Shown here: positions 8,272-17,032 of the stretch, one piece after another | Numbering within the stretch: the first letter of the stretch is position 1 | Layout of the letters: the number at the start of each line of letters is the position of its first letter | Program-made: the position numbers and the translations under genes | NCBI GenBank assembly: GCA_022361175.1 | Contig: JAKSBN010000474.1 | Coordinates: 1-46,382 of the forward strand | DNA: 46,382 nucleotides | Origin: Pseudomonadota bacterium | GTDB lineage: Bacteria; Myxococcota_A; UBA9160; UBA4427 | Reading direction: 5' to 3' | The notes under the pieces: generated by a model | The model's database searches: none | The model's input: only the letters and a program-made list of their open reading frames with translations | Told to the model about the DNA's origin: nothing

Positions 8272-9078
8272 ATGCGGATCGCGGACATACCGCTGGGCGA
8301 CGGCGCACCCCTGGTGTTGATCGCCGGCCGCAACGTGATCGAGTCGGAGGCCGATGCGCTGGCCTGTGCCGAGCGACTTCAGGAGATGAGCGCCCGGCAC
8401 GGGTTGCCGCTGGTGTTCAAGGCGTCCTGCGACAAGGCCAACCGTTCCAGTCAGCGCTCGTTCCGGGGGCCGGGCTTCGACGAGGGGCTGCGGGTGTTGG
8501 CGCGCGTGAAGGAGGTGACGGGTCTGCCCGTGCTGACCGACGTCCACGAACCCCACCAAGCCAAGCAAGCGGCCGAAGTCGTGGACTGTCTCCAGCTGCC
8601 GGCCTTTCTCGTGCGCCAAACGGACCTGGTCGCCGCCTGCGCCCACACGGGCCTGCCGGTGAACGTGAAGAAAGCCCAGTTCATGGCGCCCGCCGACACG
8701 CGCCACGTGGTCGACAAGCTGGCGCACTTCGGCTGCAGTGAGGCCTTCGTCACCGAGCGGGGGGCCAGCTTCGGCTACCACAACTTGGTGGTCGACATGC
8801 GCGGGTTGGTGCAGATGCGCGAGTTCGCGCCGGTGTGCCTCGACGCCACCCACGCGGTCCAGTACCCGTCCGCCGACGAGCATTCGACCGGCGGCGACCG
8901 GCGCTTTGTGGCGCCGTTGGCACGGGCCGCCGCGGCCGTGGGAATCGACGCGCTCTTCCTGGAGACGCACGACGACCCGGACCGCGCTCCCTGTGACGGA
9001 CCGAGCCAGCTCACCGCCGAAGCCGTCGATGCCCTGCTCGGACAGGTGGTGGCGATCGACCGCGCCGTGAGAGGCTGA
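8272..9078 (+). CDS. kdsA: 3-deoxy-8-phosphooctulonate (KDO-8-P) synthase
   Basis: Condenses phosphoenolpyruvate with arabinose 5-phosphate to KDO-8-P, the committed step to the LPS inner-core sugar KDO. Its presence shows an LPS-type outer membrane. 268 residues with FKASCDKANRSS, SFRGPG, DVHEPHQA, QLPAFLVRQTDL, NVKKAQF and a C-terminal CDGPS motif. At the position that separates the two KdsA classes the protein has Asn21 (AGRNVIES), not Cys, so it belongs to the metal-independent class (E. coli type). GGAGG lies 8 nt before the ATG. Preceded by the GT81-like gene and followed by a membrane glycosyltransferase. Confidence 0.95.
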   Translation: MRIADIPLGDGAPLVLIAGRNVIESEADALACAERLQEMSARHGLPLVFKASCDKANRSSQRSFRGPGFDEGLRVLARVKEVTGLPVLTDVHEPHQAKQAAEVVDCLQLPAFLVRQTDLVAACAHTGLPVNVKKAQFMAPADTRHVVDKLAHFGCSEAFVTERGASFGYHNLVVDMRGLVQMREFAPVCLDATHAVQYPSADEHSTGGDRRFVAPLARAAAAVGIDALFLETHDDPDRAPCDGPSQLTAEAVDALLGQVVAIDRAVRG

Positions 9079-9100
9079 GCGACCCTCACGTCGAGGAGGA

Positions 9101-10654
9101 GTGGTGGGGACGGCAGCGGCGGACACGGGCCCGGACGCTCTTCAGGTAACGCATCCGGGGCGTGTGTTGGCGGGAATCGCGCTGCTGGCCGTGCTGATTC
9201 GCACGCTGTCCGCCGCCCGTCTGGGCGTGATCTCCAACGACGGCCCGCTGTTCCTGTGGTTGGCAGAGGCGCTCGCCGAAGGGCGCCTCTGGGACGTGCT
9301 GGCCCATCCCTATCATCCGCTCTACCCCGGACTCGTCGCCGTGGGACACGTGTTGGGGCTGCCCGTGGAAGGGGCGGCGTTGGCGATCTCGGTGCTGGCG
9401 GGCGGGGTTTCGGTGATCCTGCTCTACGCGCTCGTTCGCGACGCGTTCGGTTCCGCCATCGGACTGCTGGCGGCCGGGCTGCTGGCGATCCACCCTCTGG
9501 CGATCTCGGTCAGCGCGGACGTGCTGAGCGACGGACTGTATCTGGCGCTCTTTCTGGCCGCGTTCTGGTGTCTGTGGCGCGCCCTCGAACGACACCCGGG
9601 AGGTTGGGCGTTCGCCACGGGCCTCGCCGCCGGAGTGGCTTATCTGACGCGGCCCGAGGGACTTGGCGTGGCGCTCCTCGGGTGCGCCTACGCGGGCGCC
9701 CTCGCGCTGCGAGGCCTCTGGTCCTGGCGTCGCACGGCGGCGTGGGGAGCGCTCGTCGCCCTGGGCGTCGCCAGCGTGGCGGGTCCCTACCTGGTGGCGC
9801 TTCGCTGGGAGCACGGGCACTGGATGCTGACGCCCAAGAAGTCCGTCGCCGTGTGGCTCGGCGTGACGGACAAGGCCCCTGAGCTGGGGGAGTCTTCGAT
9901 TCCGGGGGTCGTTCCGTCGCTGCCGCGGGCGGGGGAGCCGGCGCGCGGCACACCTGCGGTCCGGACGAGCGAGTTGGTGGGCGCCTTGCGCGCGGGGCTC
10001 GGCACCACCTACTGGCTGCTGTTGGCGCTGGGGCTGGTGCGGATCCGCGGCCGGCCTTCGCGGCGCGGATGGCTGCTGGGCATGCTGGTCGCGGGCTACG
10101 CCCTCGTCTGGATCGCGTTGGCGACCCAGAGCGGCTATCTCAGCCGGCGTCACGTGCTGCCGCCCCTGGTTCCTCTCTTCGGCTACGTGGCGCTGGCGAC
10201 GGCGTGGCTCGGCACCTGGCTCGGGAGACTCTTGGAGGGGCGCTCAGGGCTTTCACTGAGGGGTTGGCGGCCACTGGCTCTGGGCTTGGCGCTGGTGGCC
10301 ATCCTGATGCTGCCGCGCCAGATCGAAGCGCGCCGCGGCGAGCGGCTGGCGGAGCGGCGGGCCGCCGAGTGGCTGCGCGATCAGGACCGCGCTTCGGGTG
10401 CCGTCGCTGCCGGCAAGATGCGCATCGCGTACTATGCGGGGGAACCGTTCGTCCCGCTTCCGTCGGATCCGCCAGGGGGGATGTTGGCGTATCTCGAGAG
10501 TCGCAACGTGCGTTATGTGATCGTCGACCAAGCCAAGGTGAACGCGCACCGCGGCCTGCGCGAGGCGGTCGCCGAAGGTCTGAGCGAGTTGCATCGCGTC
10601 GAGGCTCGCGGTCGCGAGGCGCTGGTCCTCGAGCTGCGCGACGTCGGGACGTAG
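9101..10654 (+). CDS. GT-C membrane glycosyltransferase (PMT/ArnT-like, GT39-like)
   Basis: 517 residues with about ten or more hydrophobic segments over the first 400 residues, then a soluble C-terminal part of about 100 residues. The first extracytoplasmic loop contains SNDGPLF, in the place where GT-C enzymes carry their catalytic acidic pair; here only one Asp is obvious. These enzymes use polyprenyl-phosphate sugars on the periplasmic face. LTRPEG (about residue 185) is common in this group. Acceptor unknown; the neighbours suggest LPS or exopolysaccharide. Start is GTG at 9101 or 9104. The GAGGAGGA at 9093-9100 spaces better for 9104. Confidence 0.8.
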   Translation: MVGTAAADTGPDALQVTHPGRVLAGIALLAVLIRTLSAARLGVISNDGPLFLWLAEALAEGRLWDVLAHPYHPLYPGLVAVGHVLGLPVEGAALAISVLAGGVSVILLYALVRDAFGSAIGLLAAGLLAIHPLAISVSADVLSDGLYLALFLAAFWCLWRALERHPGGWAFATGLAAGVAYLTRPEGLGVALLGCAYAGALALRGLWSWRRTAAWGALVALGVASVAGPYLVALRWEHGHWMLTPKKSVAVWLGVTDKAPELGESSIPGVVPSLPRAGEPARGTPAVRTSELVGALRAGLGTTYWLLLALGLVRIRGRPSRRGWLLGMLVAGYALVWIALATQSGYLSRRHVLPPLVPLFGYVALATAWLGTWLGRLLEGRSGLSLRGWRPLALGLALVAILMLPRQIEARRGERLAERRAAEWLRDQDRASGAVAAGKMRIAYYAGEPFVPLPSDPPGGMLAYLESRNVRYVIVDQAKVNAHRGLREAVAEGLSELHRVEARGREALVLELRDVGT

Positions 10655-10661
10655 CGCTCAC

Positions 10662-12056
10662 GTGTTGTACCGATACAGCGAGATCTTCCGCTCCACGATC
10701 CTGGGTGTGGATCTGCTCCTGGTGAGCGGCAGCTGGGTGGCGGCCTACTACATTCGCTTCGCCACCGCCTGGCCCACGCCGCTCGGCATTCCCGAGCTGG
10801 GCGAATACTTGGTGCCGCTGCCCGTGATCGCAGGACTGTGGTGGGTGCTGTACCGGCGTCGGGGGCTCTACGCGCCGCGTCGCACCGGCTCGCTCTTGAG
10901 CGAAGCGGTCGACATCGCGCGCGCGAACGTTGCGGGCGTGTTGCTCCTGACGGCCGCGACGTTCTTCGCCCGCAGCTATTTCTACTCCCGCGGCGTGATC
11001 GCCGTCTTCTTCGTGCTGTCGACGCTGTCGGTGGTGAGCCTGCGCGTGGTCGTTCGGGCCTCTCTGCGCGAGCTGCGTCGACGCGGCTACAACCAGCGCC
11101 ACGTGCTCGTCGTCGGCGGTGCGCGGCTTTCGGGCGAGATCGTCGACCGGATCCACGCCCACCCGGAGGCGGGCCTGCGCGTGAAGGGCGTCCTGTCCGA
11201 GGAGGCGGTCCGCGAGATCCGCGGCGTGCCCGTCCTCTCGGGCTACGGAGGCTTGAAGGGCGCGCTGGGCGGCGTGACGCGGGTGGACCAGGTGATCCTC
11301 GCGCTGCGTCGCGACGAATGGCAGCACCTGGAGAAGCTCCTGAACGAGCTGGACGACGAGTTCGTGAGCGTGAAGCTGGCGCCCGATCTGCTGGACGTCA
11401 TGACGCTGCGAAGTTCCATCGAGGACATGGACGGCCTGCCGCTCATCGGGTTGCGGGACAGTCCGCTCGTGGGTTGGGCGGGGGTGCAGAAGCGGATCTT
11501 CGACGTGGCGGTCAGCGGCTTGGCCCTCGTCGTGCTGTCCCCCTTGATGGCCGTGATCGCGCTTGCGATCCGCGCCACTGCGGGCGCGCCTGTGCTCTAC
11601 CGGCAAGAGCGCATGGGTCTCGACGGGCAGGTCTTCCAGACGCTCAAGTTCCGAACCATGGCTCCCGACGCCGAATCGACTTCCGGCCCGGTGTGGACCG
11701 TGCCCGACGATCCGCGCCGGACGCGGCTGGGTGCGCTGCTGCGGCGCTTCAATCTCGACGAGCTGCCGCAGCTCGTGAACGTGCTCCGAGGCGAGATGAG
11801 CCTGGTGGGGCCGCGGCCCGAGCGTCCCGTGTTCATCGAACAGTTCCGGCGCGAAATCCCGGGCTACATGCTGCGCCACAAGGTGAAGGCGGGACTGACG
11901 GGCTGGGCGCAGGTGCACGGGTGGAGGGGAAATACCTCTCTTCACGAACGGCTGGAGCACGACATCTACTACATCCAGAACTGGTCGCTGGCCCTGGACG
12001 TCCAGATCCTGCTGCTCACGCTCTGGCGCGGTTTCGACGACGACCACGCCTACTGA
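10662..12056 (+). CDS. undecaprenyl-phosphate sugar phosphotransferase (WcaJ/WbaP-type)
   Basis: Initiates polysaccharide assembly by moving a hexose 1-phosphate onto undecaprenyl phosphate at the inner membrane. 464 residues: four N-terminal membrane segments (about 10-120), a Rossmann-like middle (HVLVVGGARLSGEIV, about 147), a membrane helix (about 280-305) and the bacterial sugar-transferase domain. The latter has YRQERMGLDG, LKFRTM, LRRFNLDELPQ, GEMSLVGPRPE and GLTGWAQVHGWRG. The order and length match exopolysaccharide polyprenyl glycosylphosphotransferases. It starts (GTG) 7 nt after the GT-C gene, so the two are probably one transcript. No clear Shine-Dalgarno is seen. Confidence 0.92.
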   Translation: MLYRYSEIFRSTILGVDLLLVSGSWVAAYYIRFATAWPTPLGIPELGEYLVPLPVIAGLWWVLYRRRGLYAPRRTGSLLSEAVDIARANVAGVLLLTAATFFARSYFYSRGVIAVFFVLSTLSVVSLRVVVRASLRELRRRGYNQRHVLVVGGARLSGEIVDRIHAHPEAGLRVKGVLSEEAVREIRGVPVLSGYGGLKGALGGVTRVDQVILALRRDEWQHLEKLLNELDDEFVSVKLAPDLLDVMTLRSSIEDMDGLPLIGLRDSPLVGWAGVQKRIFDVAVSGLALVVLSPLMAVIALAIRATAGAPVLYRQERMGLDGQVFQTLKFRTMAPDAESTSGPVWTVPDDPRRTRLGALLRRFNLDELPQLVNVLRGEMSLVGPRPERPVFIEQFRREIPGYMLRHKVKAGLTGWAQVHGWRGNTSLHERLEHDIYYIQNWSLALDVQILLLTLWRGFDDDHAY

Positions 12057-12158
12057 AGCCTTCCTGGCGGTAATGTGATGGCCGACACAGAAGCGCGGCT
12101 CGCGCGGCCCGATGGAGAGCCATCCTTTGGTGACGGCCACCCCATGTGGAGGTGTGAC

Positions 12159-13019
12159 ATGGGCGCTTCGACAATACTTTCGGCTCGGATTGCGCGCGCG
12201 GCCATCGGCCTGCTGGCCCTCGTCGGCCTCGCGGCCTGCGGCGACTACGGCGGCGACAGCAGCAGCGGTGGCGGTGGCGGCGGCGGGGCCTCCGCGGAGC
12301 TGGCCAGTGTGGCCGGAGTTTGGGACCTCGAGATCACCGAGCCCACCACGAACTGTCCCGGCGAGCTGGCGGGCGGCTTCGAGCGCTTCGCCGGCGTCAA
12401 CATGACCCAGAACGGGACCTCCGTGTCCTTCCTGCTCGACGACACCCCCGTCGAGGCCACGCTCTCGGGGCGCCGGCTGGCGCTGGCGTACAGCCAGAGC
12501 GAGGGGGGAGGTCAGACCTCCCACACGGGCGAAGTCTCCGTCTCGCCCAACGGCTCGACGCTGTCGGGGACCACGCGCTGGGAGTACACCGACAGCGCGA
12601 CGAGCTGCTCCGGCGAGCACCGCTGGGAGGGGCAGTTCGTCTCCGACGCGGGCTTTCAGGGCAACTTGACGGTTCAGCTGGACTGGTCGGGTTCGCAGGA
12701 TCTGGATCTGCTGCTGGTGACGCCGACGGGCGTCGAAGTGACGGTGACCCAGGGCGGAGAGGGCTGTGTGCACCAGGGCGACGACGTGGGCAGCGCGAGC
12801 GGAGGCCGGGAAGAGATTCGCTGCACCTCGATCATTCCCGGCAGCTACGCGGTCCGCGTGCGGAACGTGTCGCCGACGTCCGCCAACTTCCAGGTTCGCA
12901 GTTCGCGGGACGGCAGCACCATCAACGTCTCCAATGGCACGGTGGGCGCTGCCAGCATGGCGAACTCCGTGCTGAACCCCGCCCAGTCCAACCGCATCGT
13001 GTTCGCTGTGCAGAACTGA
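12159..13019 (+). CDS. predicted lipoprotein with C-terminal PPC-like beta domain
   Basis: 286 residues. The signal peptide ends in a lipobox (GLAAC), followed by a low-complexity Ser/Gly tether of about 14 residues. The rest is Ser/Thr/Gly-rich, beta-strand-like sequence with a few Cys that could pair. The last about 100 residues (LDWSGSQDLDLLLVTPTG and GSYAVRVRNV) resemble pre-peptidase C-terminal (PPC) beta-sandwich domains of secreted proteins. No catalytic motif is seen. Start ATG 12159 has GGAGG 6 nt upstream; ATG 12144 is in frame but less well placed. A hairpin terminator follows. Surface-exposed binding or structural role is a guess. Confidence 0.75.
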   Translation: MGASTILSARIARAAIGLLALVGLAACGDYGGDSSSGGGGGGGASAELASVAGVWDLEITEPTTNCPGELAGGFERFAGVNMTQNGTSVSFLLDDTPVEATLSGRRLALAYSQSEGGGQTSHTGEVSVSPNGSTLSGTTRWEYTDSATSCSGEHRWEGQFVSDAGFQGNLTVQLDWSGSQDLDLLLVTPTGVEVTVTQGGEGCVHQGDDVGSASGGREEIRCTSIIPGSYAVRVRNVSPTSANFQVRSSRDGSTINVSNGTVGAASMANSVLNPAQSNRIVFAVQN

Positions 13020-13042
13020 CGTTCGACGATCATCGCGCGCGA

Positions 13043-13085
13043 CGAGAAACGGGGCTCGGTCGATTTCGACCGAGCCCCGTTCTCG
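13043..13085 (+). terminator. long hairpin after the lipoprotein gene
   Basis: Arms 13049-13062 and 13067-13080 pair perfectly for 14 bp around an ATTT loop. With one bulged A the stem extends outward to CGAGA/TCTCG. No real T-run follows, so it may be a strong structural or Rho-assisted terminator. It lies 29 nt after the lipoprotein stop. Confidence 0.6.
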
Positions 13086-13120
13086 TGTGGGACCTTCGCG
13101 AGTTTTACGCAAGCAGCGGG

Positions 13121-13174
13121 GCAAAAACACACCAGCAGACGCGGTGGGTTTTTGCAATCACGCAAGATGCGTGA
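13121..13174 (+). other. two tandem hairpins in the leader of the FG-GAP protein gene
   Basis: First hairpin: arms 13121-13133 and 13143-13155 pair at 12 of 13 positions around a 9-nt loop. Second: TCACGCA (13158-13164), loop AGA, TGCGTGA (13168-13174), a perfect 7-bp stem. They end about 100 nt before the ATG at 13273. They could be a 5' regulatory structure, an attenuator or an operator. No known riboswitch consensus fits well. Confidence 0.4.
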
Positions 13175-13272
13175 GGAACCTCCGATTTTTCCAGCGGATG
13201 TGACGGCCCTCACGAAATAAGGGCACCCCTCGACGAAGAATCTCCCCAAGGATGGGAGGAGATCCGCGCCAC

Positions 13273-14601
13273 ATGTTCCGTTGGACCGGCCAGAGCCTGG
13301 TTGTTCTCGCCCTCTTGGTAGTGGCACCGGCAGCGCTTTTGGTTTCACCGGCGCTGGCGGCCGACGTGGTGGGGCGCACCACGGCGGAGCTGCGCTGGAG
13401 CGCCGCGTCGGGGCCGGTGGTCGGATACCAGCTCTTCGTCTCCCGCAACGGCGGCGGCTTCACCGCCACGACCACCGTGGCCGGGACCCAGGCGATGGTG
13501 AGCGGCGCCTACGGCGACACCGTGCAGCTCCAGGTCGCCGCCTTCGACGCCAGCGGAAACCTGGGCCCTCGCTCCGCGGCCTCCGAGCCGATTCGGTTCG
13601 TCGAGGCGCCTGAACCTCCGGGTGGGGGCGGCGGTGGTGGTGGCGGCGGAAACCCCGTGCCGCCGGTGGTGGAGAACCCGCTGTCGGGTTTCTGGCGAGA
13701 CCTCGTCCGCGTCGACTTCGATGGCAACGGACAGACCGACGTTCTCTGGCGCAACGACAGCACGGGCTCGGCCCGGGTCTGGCTGATGGACGGCGGCACC
13801 CGGGTGGGCAGCTTCGTGCTGCCGTTCCTGGGCCGCTTCTCGATCGCGGGCGCCGGCGACTTCGATCGCGACGGGCGCGGCGACGTGCTGCTGCACGACG
13901 CCGAAACGGGGCAGACCCGCATCTGGTTCACCCACGGCCAGGGACTGGACGAGGCCGTGGACGGCCCCGACGATCCGGGGGAGAACTGGGACGTGGTCAG
14001 CTGCGCCGACTTCGACGGCGACGGACGCACCGACGTGCTCTGGCGCGACGCGACCGCGGGCCAGACGACCCTGTGGCTGATGGAGGGGGCCAGCATCCGG
14101 CGCTCGCAGCTCCTCAACGACCTGGATGACACGTTCTGGCGGGTCGTGGGCGCCGGCGACTACAACGGCGACGGCCGGGCCGACATCCTGTGGCGCAACG
14201 CCTTCACCGGCAAGAACCTGATGTGGGAGATGCGCGGCACGACCGTGACGGGGCAACAGACCTTCCGCCCGCTGTACGACACCCAGTGGGTGCCCGTGGC
14301 CTCCGCCGACTTCGACGGCGACGGCACCGACGATCTGCTGTGGCGAAACTTCCGGACCCTGGAGATGCAGGTCTGGATGATGGACTCCGGCACGGCGGCT
14401 CGCGGAGGCCCGATGATCGGCCGCGCCCGCAGCTGGTCCGTGGTGGGCGTCGGCGACTACGACGCCGACGGCCTGACGGACATCCTCTGGCGCCGGGCCA
14501 ACGGCGGCATGGAGATCTGGAACATGGACGAGCGGATCTTCGTGGCCGACGCGCCCGCTACCTCGGAGCCGAACGAAGACTGGATCGTCGTCGGCCCCTG
14601 A
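13273..14601 (+). CDS. secreted FG-GAP/VCBS repeat beta-propeller protein
   Basis: 442 residues. An N-terminal signal peptide ends near SPALA-AD, then comes a fibronectin-III-like region (about 32-110), a run of ten Gly (low-complexity linker) and six FG-GAP-type repeats. Each repeat begins with a calcium-binding-like D-x-D/N-x-D/N-G pattern (DFDGNGQTD, DFDRDGRGD, DFDGDGRTD, DYNGDGRAD, DFDGDGTDD, DYDADGLTD) followed by LWR and W(L/I)MD. This predicts an integrin-like propeller that binds calcium outside the cell. I prefer ATG 13273, which gives a clean signal peptide; ATG 13252 is in frame and adds seven residues. No partner is known. Confidence 0.85.
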   Translation: MFRWTGQSLVVLALLVVAPAALLVSPALAADVVGRTTAELRWSAASGPVVGYQLFVSRNGGGFTATTTVAGTQAMVSGAYGDTVQLQVAAFDASGNLGPRSAASEPIRFVEAPEPPGGGGGGGGGGNPVPPVVENPLSGFWRDLVRVDFDGNGQTDVLWRNDSTGSARVWLMDGGTRVGSFVLPFLGRFSIAGAGDFDRDGRGDVLLHDAETGQTRIWFTHGQGLDEAVDGPDDPGENWDVVSCADFDGDGRTDVLWRDATAGQTTLWLMEGASIRRSQLLNDLDDTFWRVVGAGDYNGDGRADILWRNAFTGKNLMWEMRGTTVTGQQTFRPLYDTQWVPVASADFDGDGTDDLLWRNFRTLEMQVWMMDSGTAARGGPMIGRARSWSVVGVGDYDADGLTDILWRRANGGMEIWNMDERIFVADAPATSEPNEDWIVVGP

Positions 14602-14651
14602 CTCCGCCACCCGCCGCCACGTGGACGCGCGGTTTCCGACGCCCGGCGGCG

Positions 14652-15836
14652 CTAGGCGCTTCGCAACCCCGCCAGGACGCTCGCCACCACGTGGTCCCGC
14701 TGCGCGTGGGTCAGCTCGGGATAGATCGGCAGCGCGATGGTCTCGCAGGCGGCGGCCTCGGCGGCGGGGAACTGGCCGGGCTGCCCCCCCAACGAGGCGA
14801 AGCAATCCTGCAGGTGCAGCGGACTCGGGTAGTAGACGGCGGTGGCCACGCCGCAGTCCGCCAGATGCTCGCGCAGTGAGTCGCGCCGCTCGGCCGGAAC
14901 TCGGATCACGTACTGGTTGTAGGTGTGCCCGGCCGGCGGTGAGGCCGGGGCCGGCGTCCGCAGCGGGAGTCCGCCCGCGGCCAGGGGCTGCGACGACGGC
15001 TGCGCCCCGGCGGCGCCGAAGTGTTGGTCGTAGAACGAAGCGTTTTCCTGGCGGCGTTTCGTCCACTGGTCCAGGTGCCGCAGCTTCACGCGCAGCACGG
15101 CGGCGTGGAGCGCGTCCAGGCGCGAGTTGAGGCCCACCTCGACGTGTTCGTCGCGGGACAGGGCCCCGTGTGAGCGCAGCGCCGTCAGGCGCTCGGCCAC
15201 GCCCCGGCGACGGGTCAGGAGCATGCCGCCGTCGCCGGTGCCGCCCAGGTTCTTGGACGGAAAGAAGCTCAGGCAGGCCAGGGTGTCCCGCGCTCCGACG
15301 CGCTGGCCGGCGGCGTCGCGCGCGCCGATCGCCTGGGCGGCGTCCTCGATCACGGGCACCGCGGCTTCGCGGGCCAGCCCCTGGAAGGCCCGCATGTCCG
15401 CCGCTTGGCCGAAGAGATGGACGGGGATGATGGCCTTCAGCCGAGTGCAGCGGGCGATCTGCTCGCGGGCCGACGCCGGATCCAGGTTGTAGGTGGCGGG
15501 GTCGATGTCGGCGAACACGGGCTCGGCGCCGAGTCTCCAAATGGAGCCGGCGGTGGCGAAGAAGGTGTACGCCGGACACAGCACCTGGTCGCCGGGCCCC
15601 ACGTCGAGCGCCATCAAGGCCAGCAACAGGGCATCGGAGCCCGAGGCACACCCCACCGCGTAGACGCCGTCCGAGTACGCGGCGATCTCTCGCTCGAAGG
15701 CCTCCACCTCGGGGCCCAGGATGAAGCGCTGACTCTCGAGGACGCCTCGGATGGCCTCCTCGACCTCGTCGCGCAGGGTGTCGTATTGAGCTCGCAGGTC
15801 GAGGAAGGGAACTCTCGGCGCGCGGGTCTTCTCCAC
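14652..15836 (-). CDS. DegT/DnrJ/EryC1-family sugar aminotransferase
   Basis: PLP-dependent transaminase that places an amino group on a nucleotide-linked keto sugar, supplying amino sugars for surface polysaccharide. 394 residues. FLDLRAQY lies at the N-terminus, then GCASGSDAL (about 70), PAYTFFATAGSI (about 93), the cofactor Asp in VIEDAAQAIGA and the Schiff-base Lys in SFFPSKNLGGTGDGG. Start GTG 15836 is preceded by GAGGGGGGA. It lies 59 nt after the GT4 gene on the same strand, consistent with one polysaccharide unit, and converges on the FG-GAP gene with 50 bp between them. Confidence 0.92.
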   Translation of the reverse strand: MEKTRAPRVPFLDLRAQYDTLRDEVEEAIRGVLESQRFILGPEVEAFEREIAAYSDGVYAVGCASGSDALLLALMALDVGPGDQVLCPAYTFFATAGSIWRLGAEPVFADIDPATYNLDPASAREQIARCTRLKAIIPVHLFGQAADMRAFQGLAREAAVPVIEDAAQAIGARDAAGQRVGARDTLACLSFFPSKNLGGTGDGGMLLTRRRGVAERLTALRSHGALSRDEHVEVGLNSRLDALHAAVLRVKLRHLDQWTKRRQENASFYDQHFGAAGAQPSSQPLAAGGLPLRTPAPASPPAGHTYNQYVIRVPAERRDSLREHLADCGVATAVYYPSPLHLQDCFASLGGQPGQFPAAEAAACETIALPIYPELTHAQRDHVVASVLAGLRSA

Positions 15837-15895
15837 TCCCCCCTCCCGCGCGGTTCGGCCGCGCGAGAGGAGAGTGAGCAATCGGCGGCGGGAAG

Positions 15896-17017
15896 TCAAT
15901 CGAAGGCTGGGGTTGGGACCAACCCTTGAATCTCTGCTTGTAGTTCCTGGCGGAACCGCTTGGGATGAAAGCGTTCTGCCCAGCGACGAATCGCGACCGG
16001 GTCGAGCCGATCGGCGTGGCTTTCGAAGCGCTCCACCGCTTGCGCCAGGGCTTCCGGCGTCTGATGGGCGAAGAAGACGCCGGTCGGCGCCGGCTCGTCC
16101 TCCGACAGCGGGACCACCGTGTCGAGGGCGCCGCCGCGCGCCAATGCCAGCACCGGCCGTCCCGCCGCCTGGGCCTCCACCGCCACCAGACCGAAATCCT
16201 CGTCCTGGGGATACACCAGCGCGCGGCAGCGCGCGTAGAGCTGGGCCAGCTCGGCGTCGGCCAGACGGCCCGTGAACGTCACGTTGTCCGGCGCGCTCTG
16301 CTCCAGCGCCGCGCGGCCGGGCCCGTCTCCGGCCACCACCAGTCGGCGCCCCAGGCGCCGAAACGCCTCGATGGCCACCTCCTCGCGCTTGTACGGCACG
16401 AAGCCCCCGACCAGCAGATAGAAGTCGTCGGGCGGGCGTCCGTCCGGGCGAATGCGTTCGACGTCCACCGGCGGGTGGACGAGACCGCTCTCGCGGCCGT
16501 AGTGGCGCCGGATGCGGTCGCGCACTCCGCGCGAGATGGCGACGAAGCGAGTGACGGCTTCGGGGTGGCTGGTGGCCACGTCGAAGCGGCGCAGGGCGGC
16601 CACCAGCGGGCTGGCCAGCCGCCGCCGCCAGCCGTTCCCCAGGTAGGCGTCCGCTTGGTCCCACACGTAGCGCATGGGGGTGAAGCAGTAACAGAGGTGC
16701 GGGGTGCCCGGCGCGACGCGCACTCCCTTGGCGACGGCGTGGTGCGTCGAGATCACCAGGTCGTAGCCCTCCAGTCGGAAGCGCCGAATGGCCCAGGGAT
16801 ACAGGGGCAGCCACTTGCGGTAGTGCCGGGCCGCCCCCGGCAGGTGCGACAGCGGGCTCGTGCGGATGGACAGGGCGTCGATGGCCGGCGAGGTGGTTCC
16901 GGCGACGTGCACCAGCGTGTAGAGGTCGGCGCGGGGGAACCAGTGGGCGAGCTCGTCCAGCACCCGCTCGCCGCCGCGCAGGCCGGTCAGCCAATCGTGA
17001 ACGAGCGCGACGCGCAC
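15896..17017 (-). CDS. GT4-family glycosyltransferase
   Basis: 373 residues with the two-domain GT-B layout. The N-terminal acceptor domain begins RVALVHDWLTGLRGGERVL. The C-terminal donor domain has LVGGFVPYKREEVAIEAF, VVAGDGPGRAALE, VTFTGRLADAEL and the nucleotide-sugar EDFGLVAVEAQAAGRPV motif (E-x7-E type). It probably adds a hexose to a growing glycan on the cytoplasmic side; donor and acceptor are unknown. Start GTG 17017 is 15 nt after the lon stop, so read-through from lon is possible. Pairs with the DegT aminotransferase downstream. Confidence 0.9.
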   Translation of the reverse strand: MRVALVHDWLTGLRGGERVLDELAHWFPRADLYTLVHVAGTTSPAIDALSIRTSPLSHLPGAARHYRKWLPLYPWAIRRFRLEGYDLVISTHHAVAKGVRVAPGTPHLCYCFTPMRYVWDQADAYLGNGWRRRLASPLVAALRRFDVATSHPEAVTRFVAISRGVRDRIRRHYGRESGLVHPPVDVERIRPDGRPPDDFYLLVGGFVPYKREEVAIEAFRRLGRRLVVAGDGPGRAALEQSAPDNVTFTGRLADAELAQLYARCRALVYPQDEDFGLVAVEAQAAGRPVLALARGGALDTVVPLSEDEPAPTGVFFAHQTPEALAQAVERFESHADRLDPVAIRRWAERFHPKRFRQELQAEIQGLVPTPAFD

Positions 17018-17032
17018 GGCGCCCGGGACGCG

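Noticed and set aside
13102..13180. c-di-GMP-I (GEMM) riboswitch upstream of the FG-GAP gene
   Set aside because: ACGCA and GGGGCAAA blocks are reminiscent, but the GAAA tetraloop and the GACGCAAAGC block are missing and the hairpins do not match the known fold. Kept only as an unexplained leader structure.
13617..13650. Run of glycine codons as a phase-variable repeat
   Set aside because: Codons are mixed (GGG, GGC, GGT, GGA), so there is no uniform slippage tract. It is a flexible linker.
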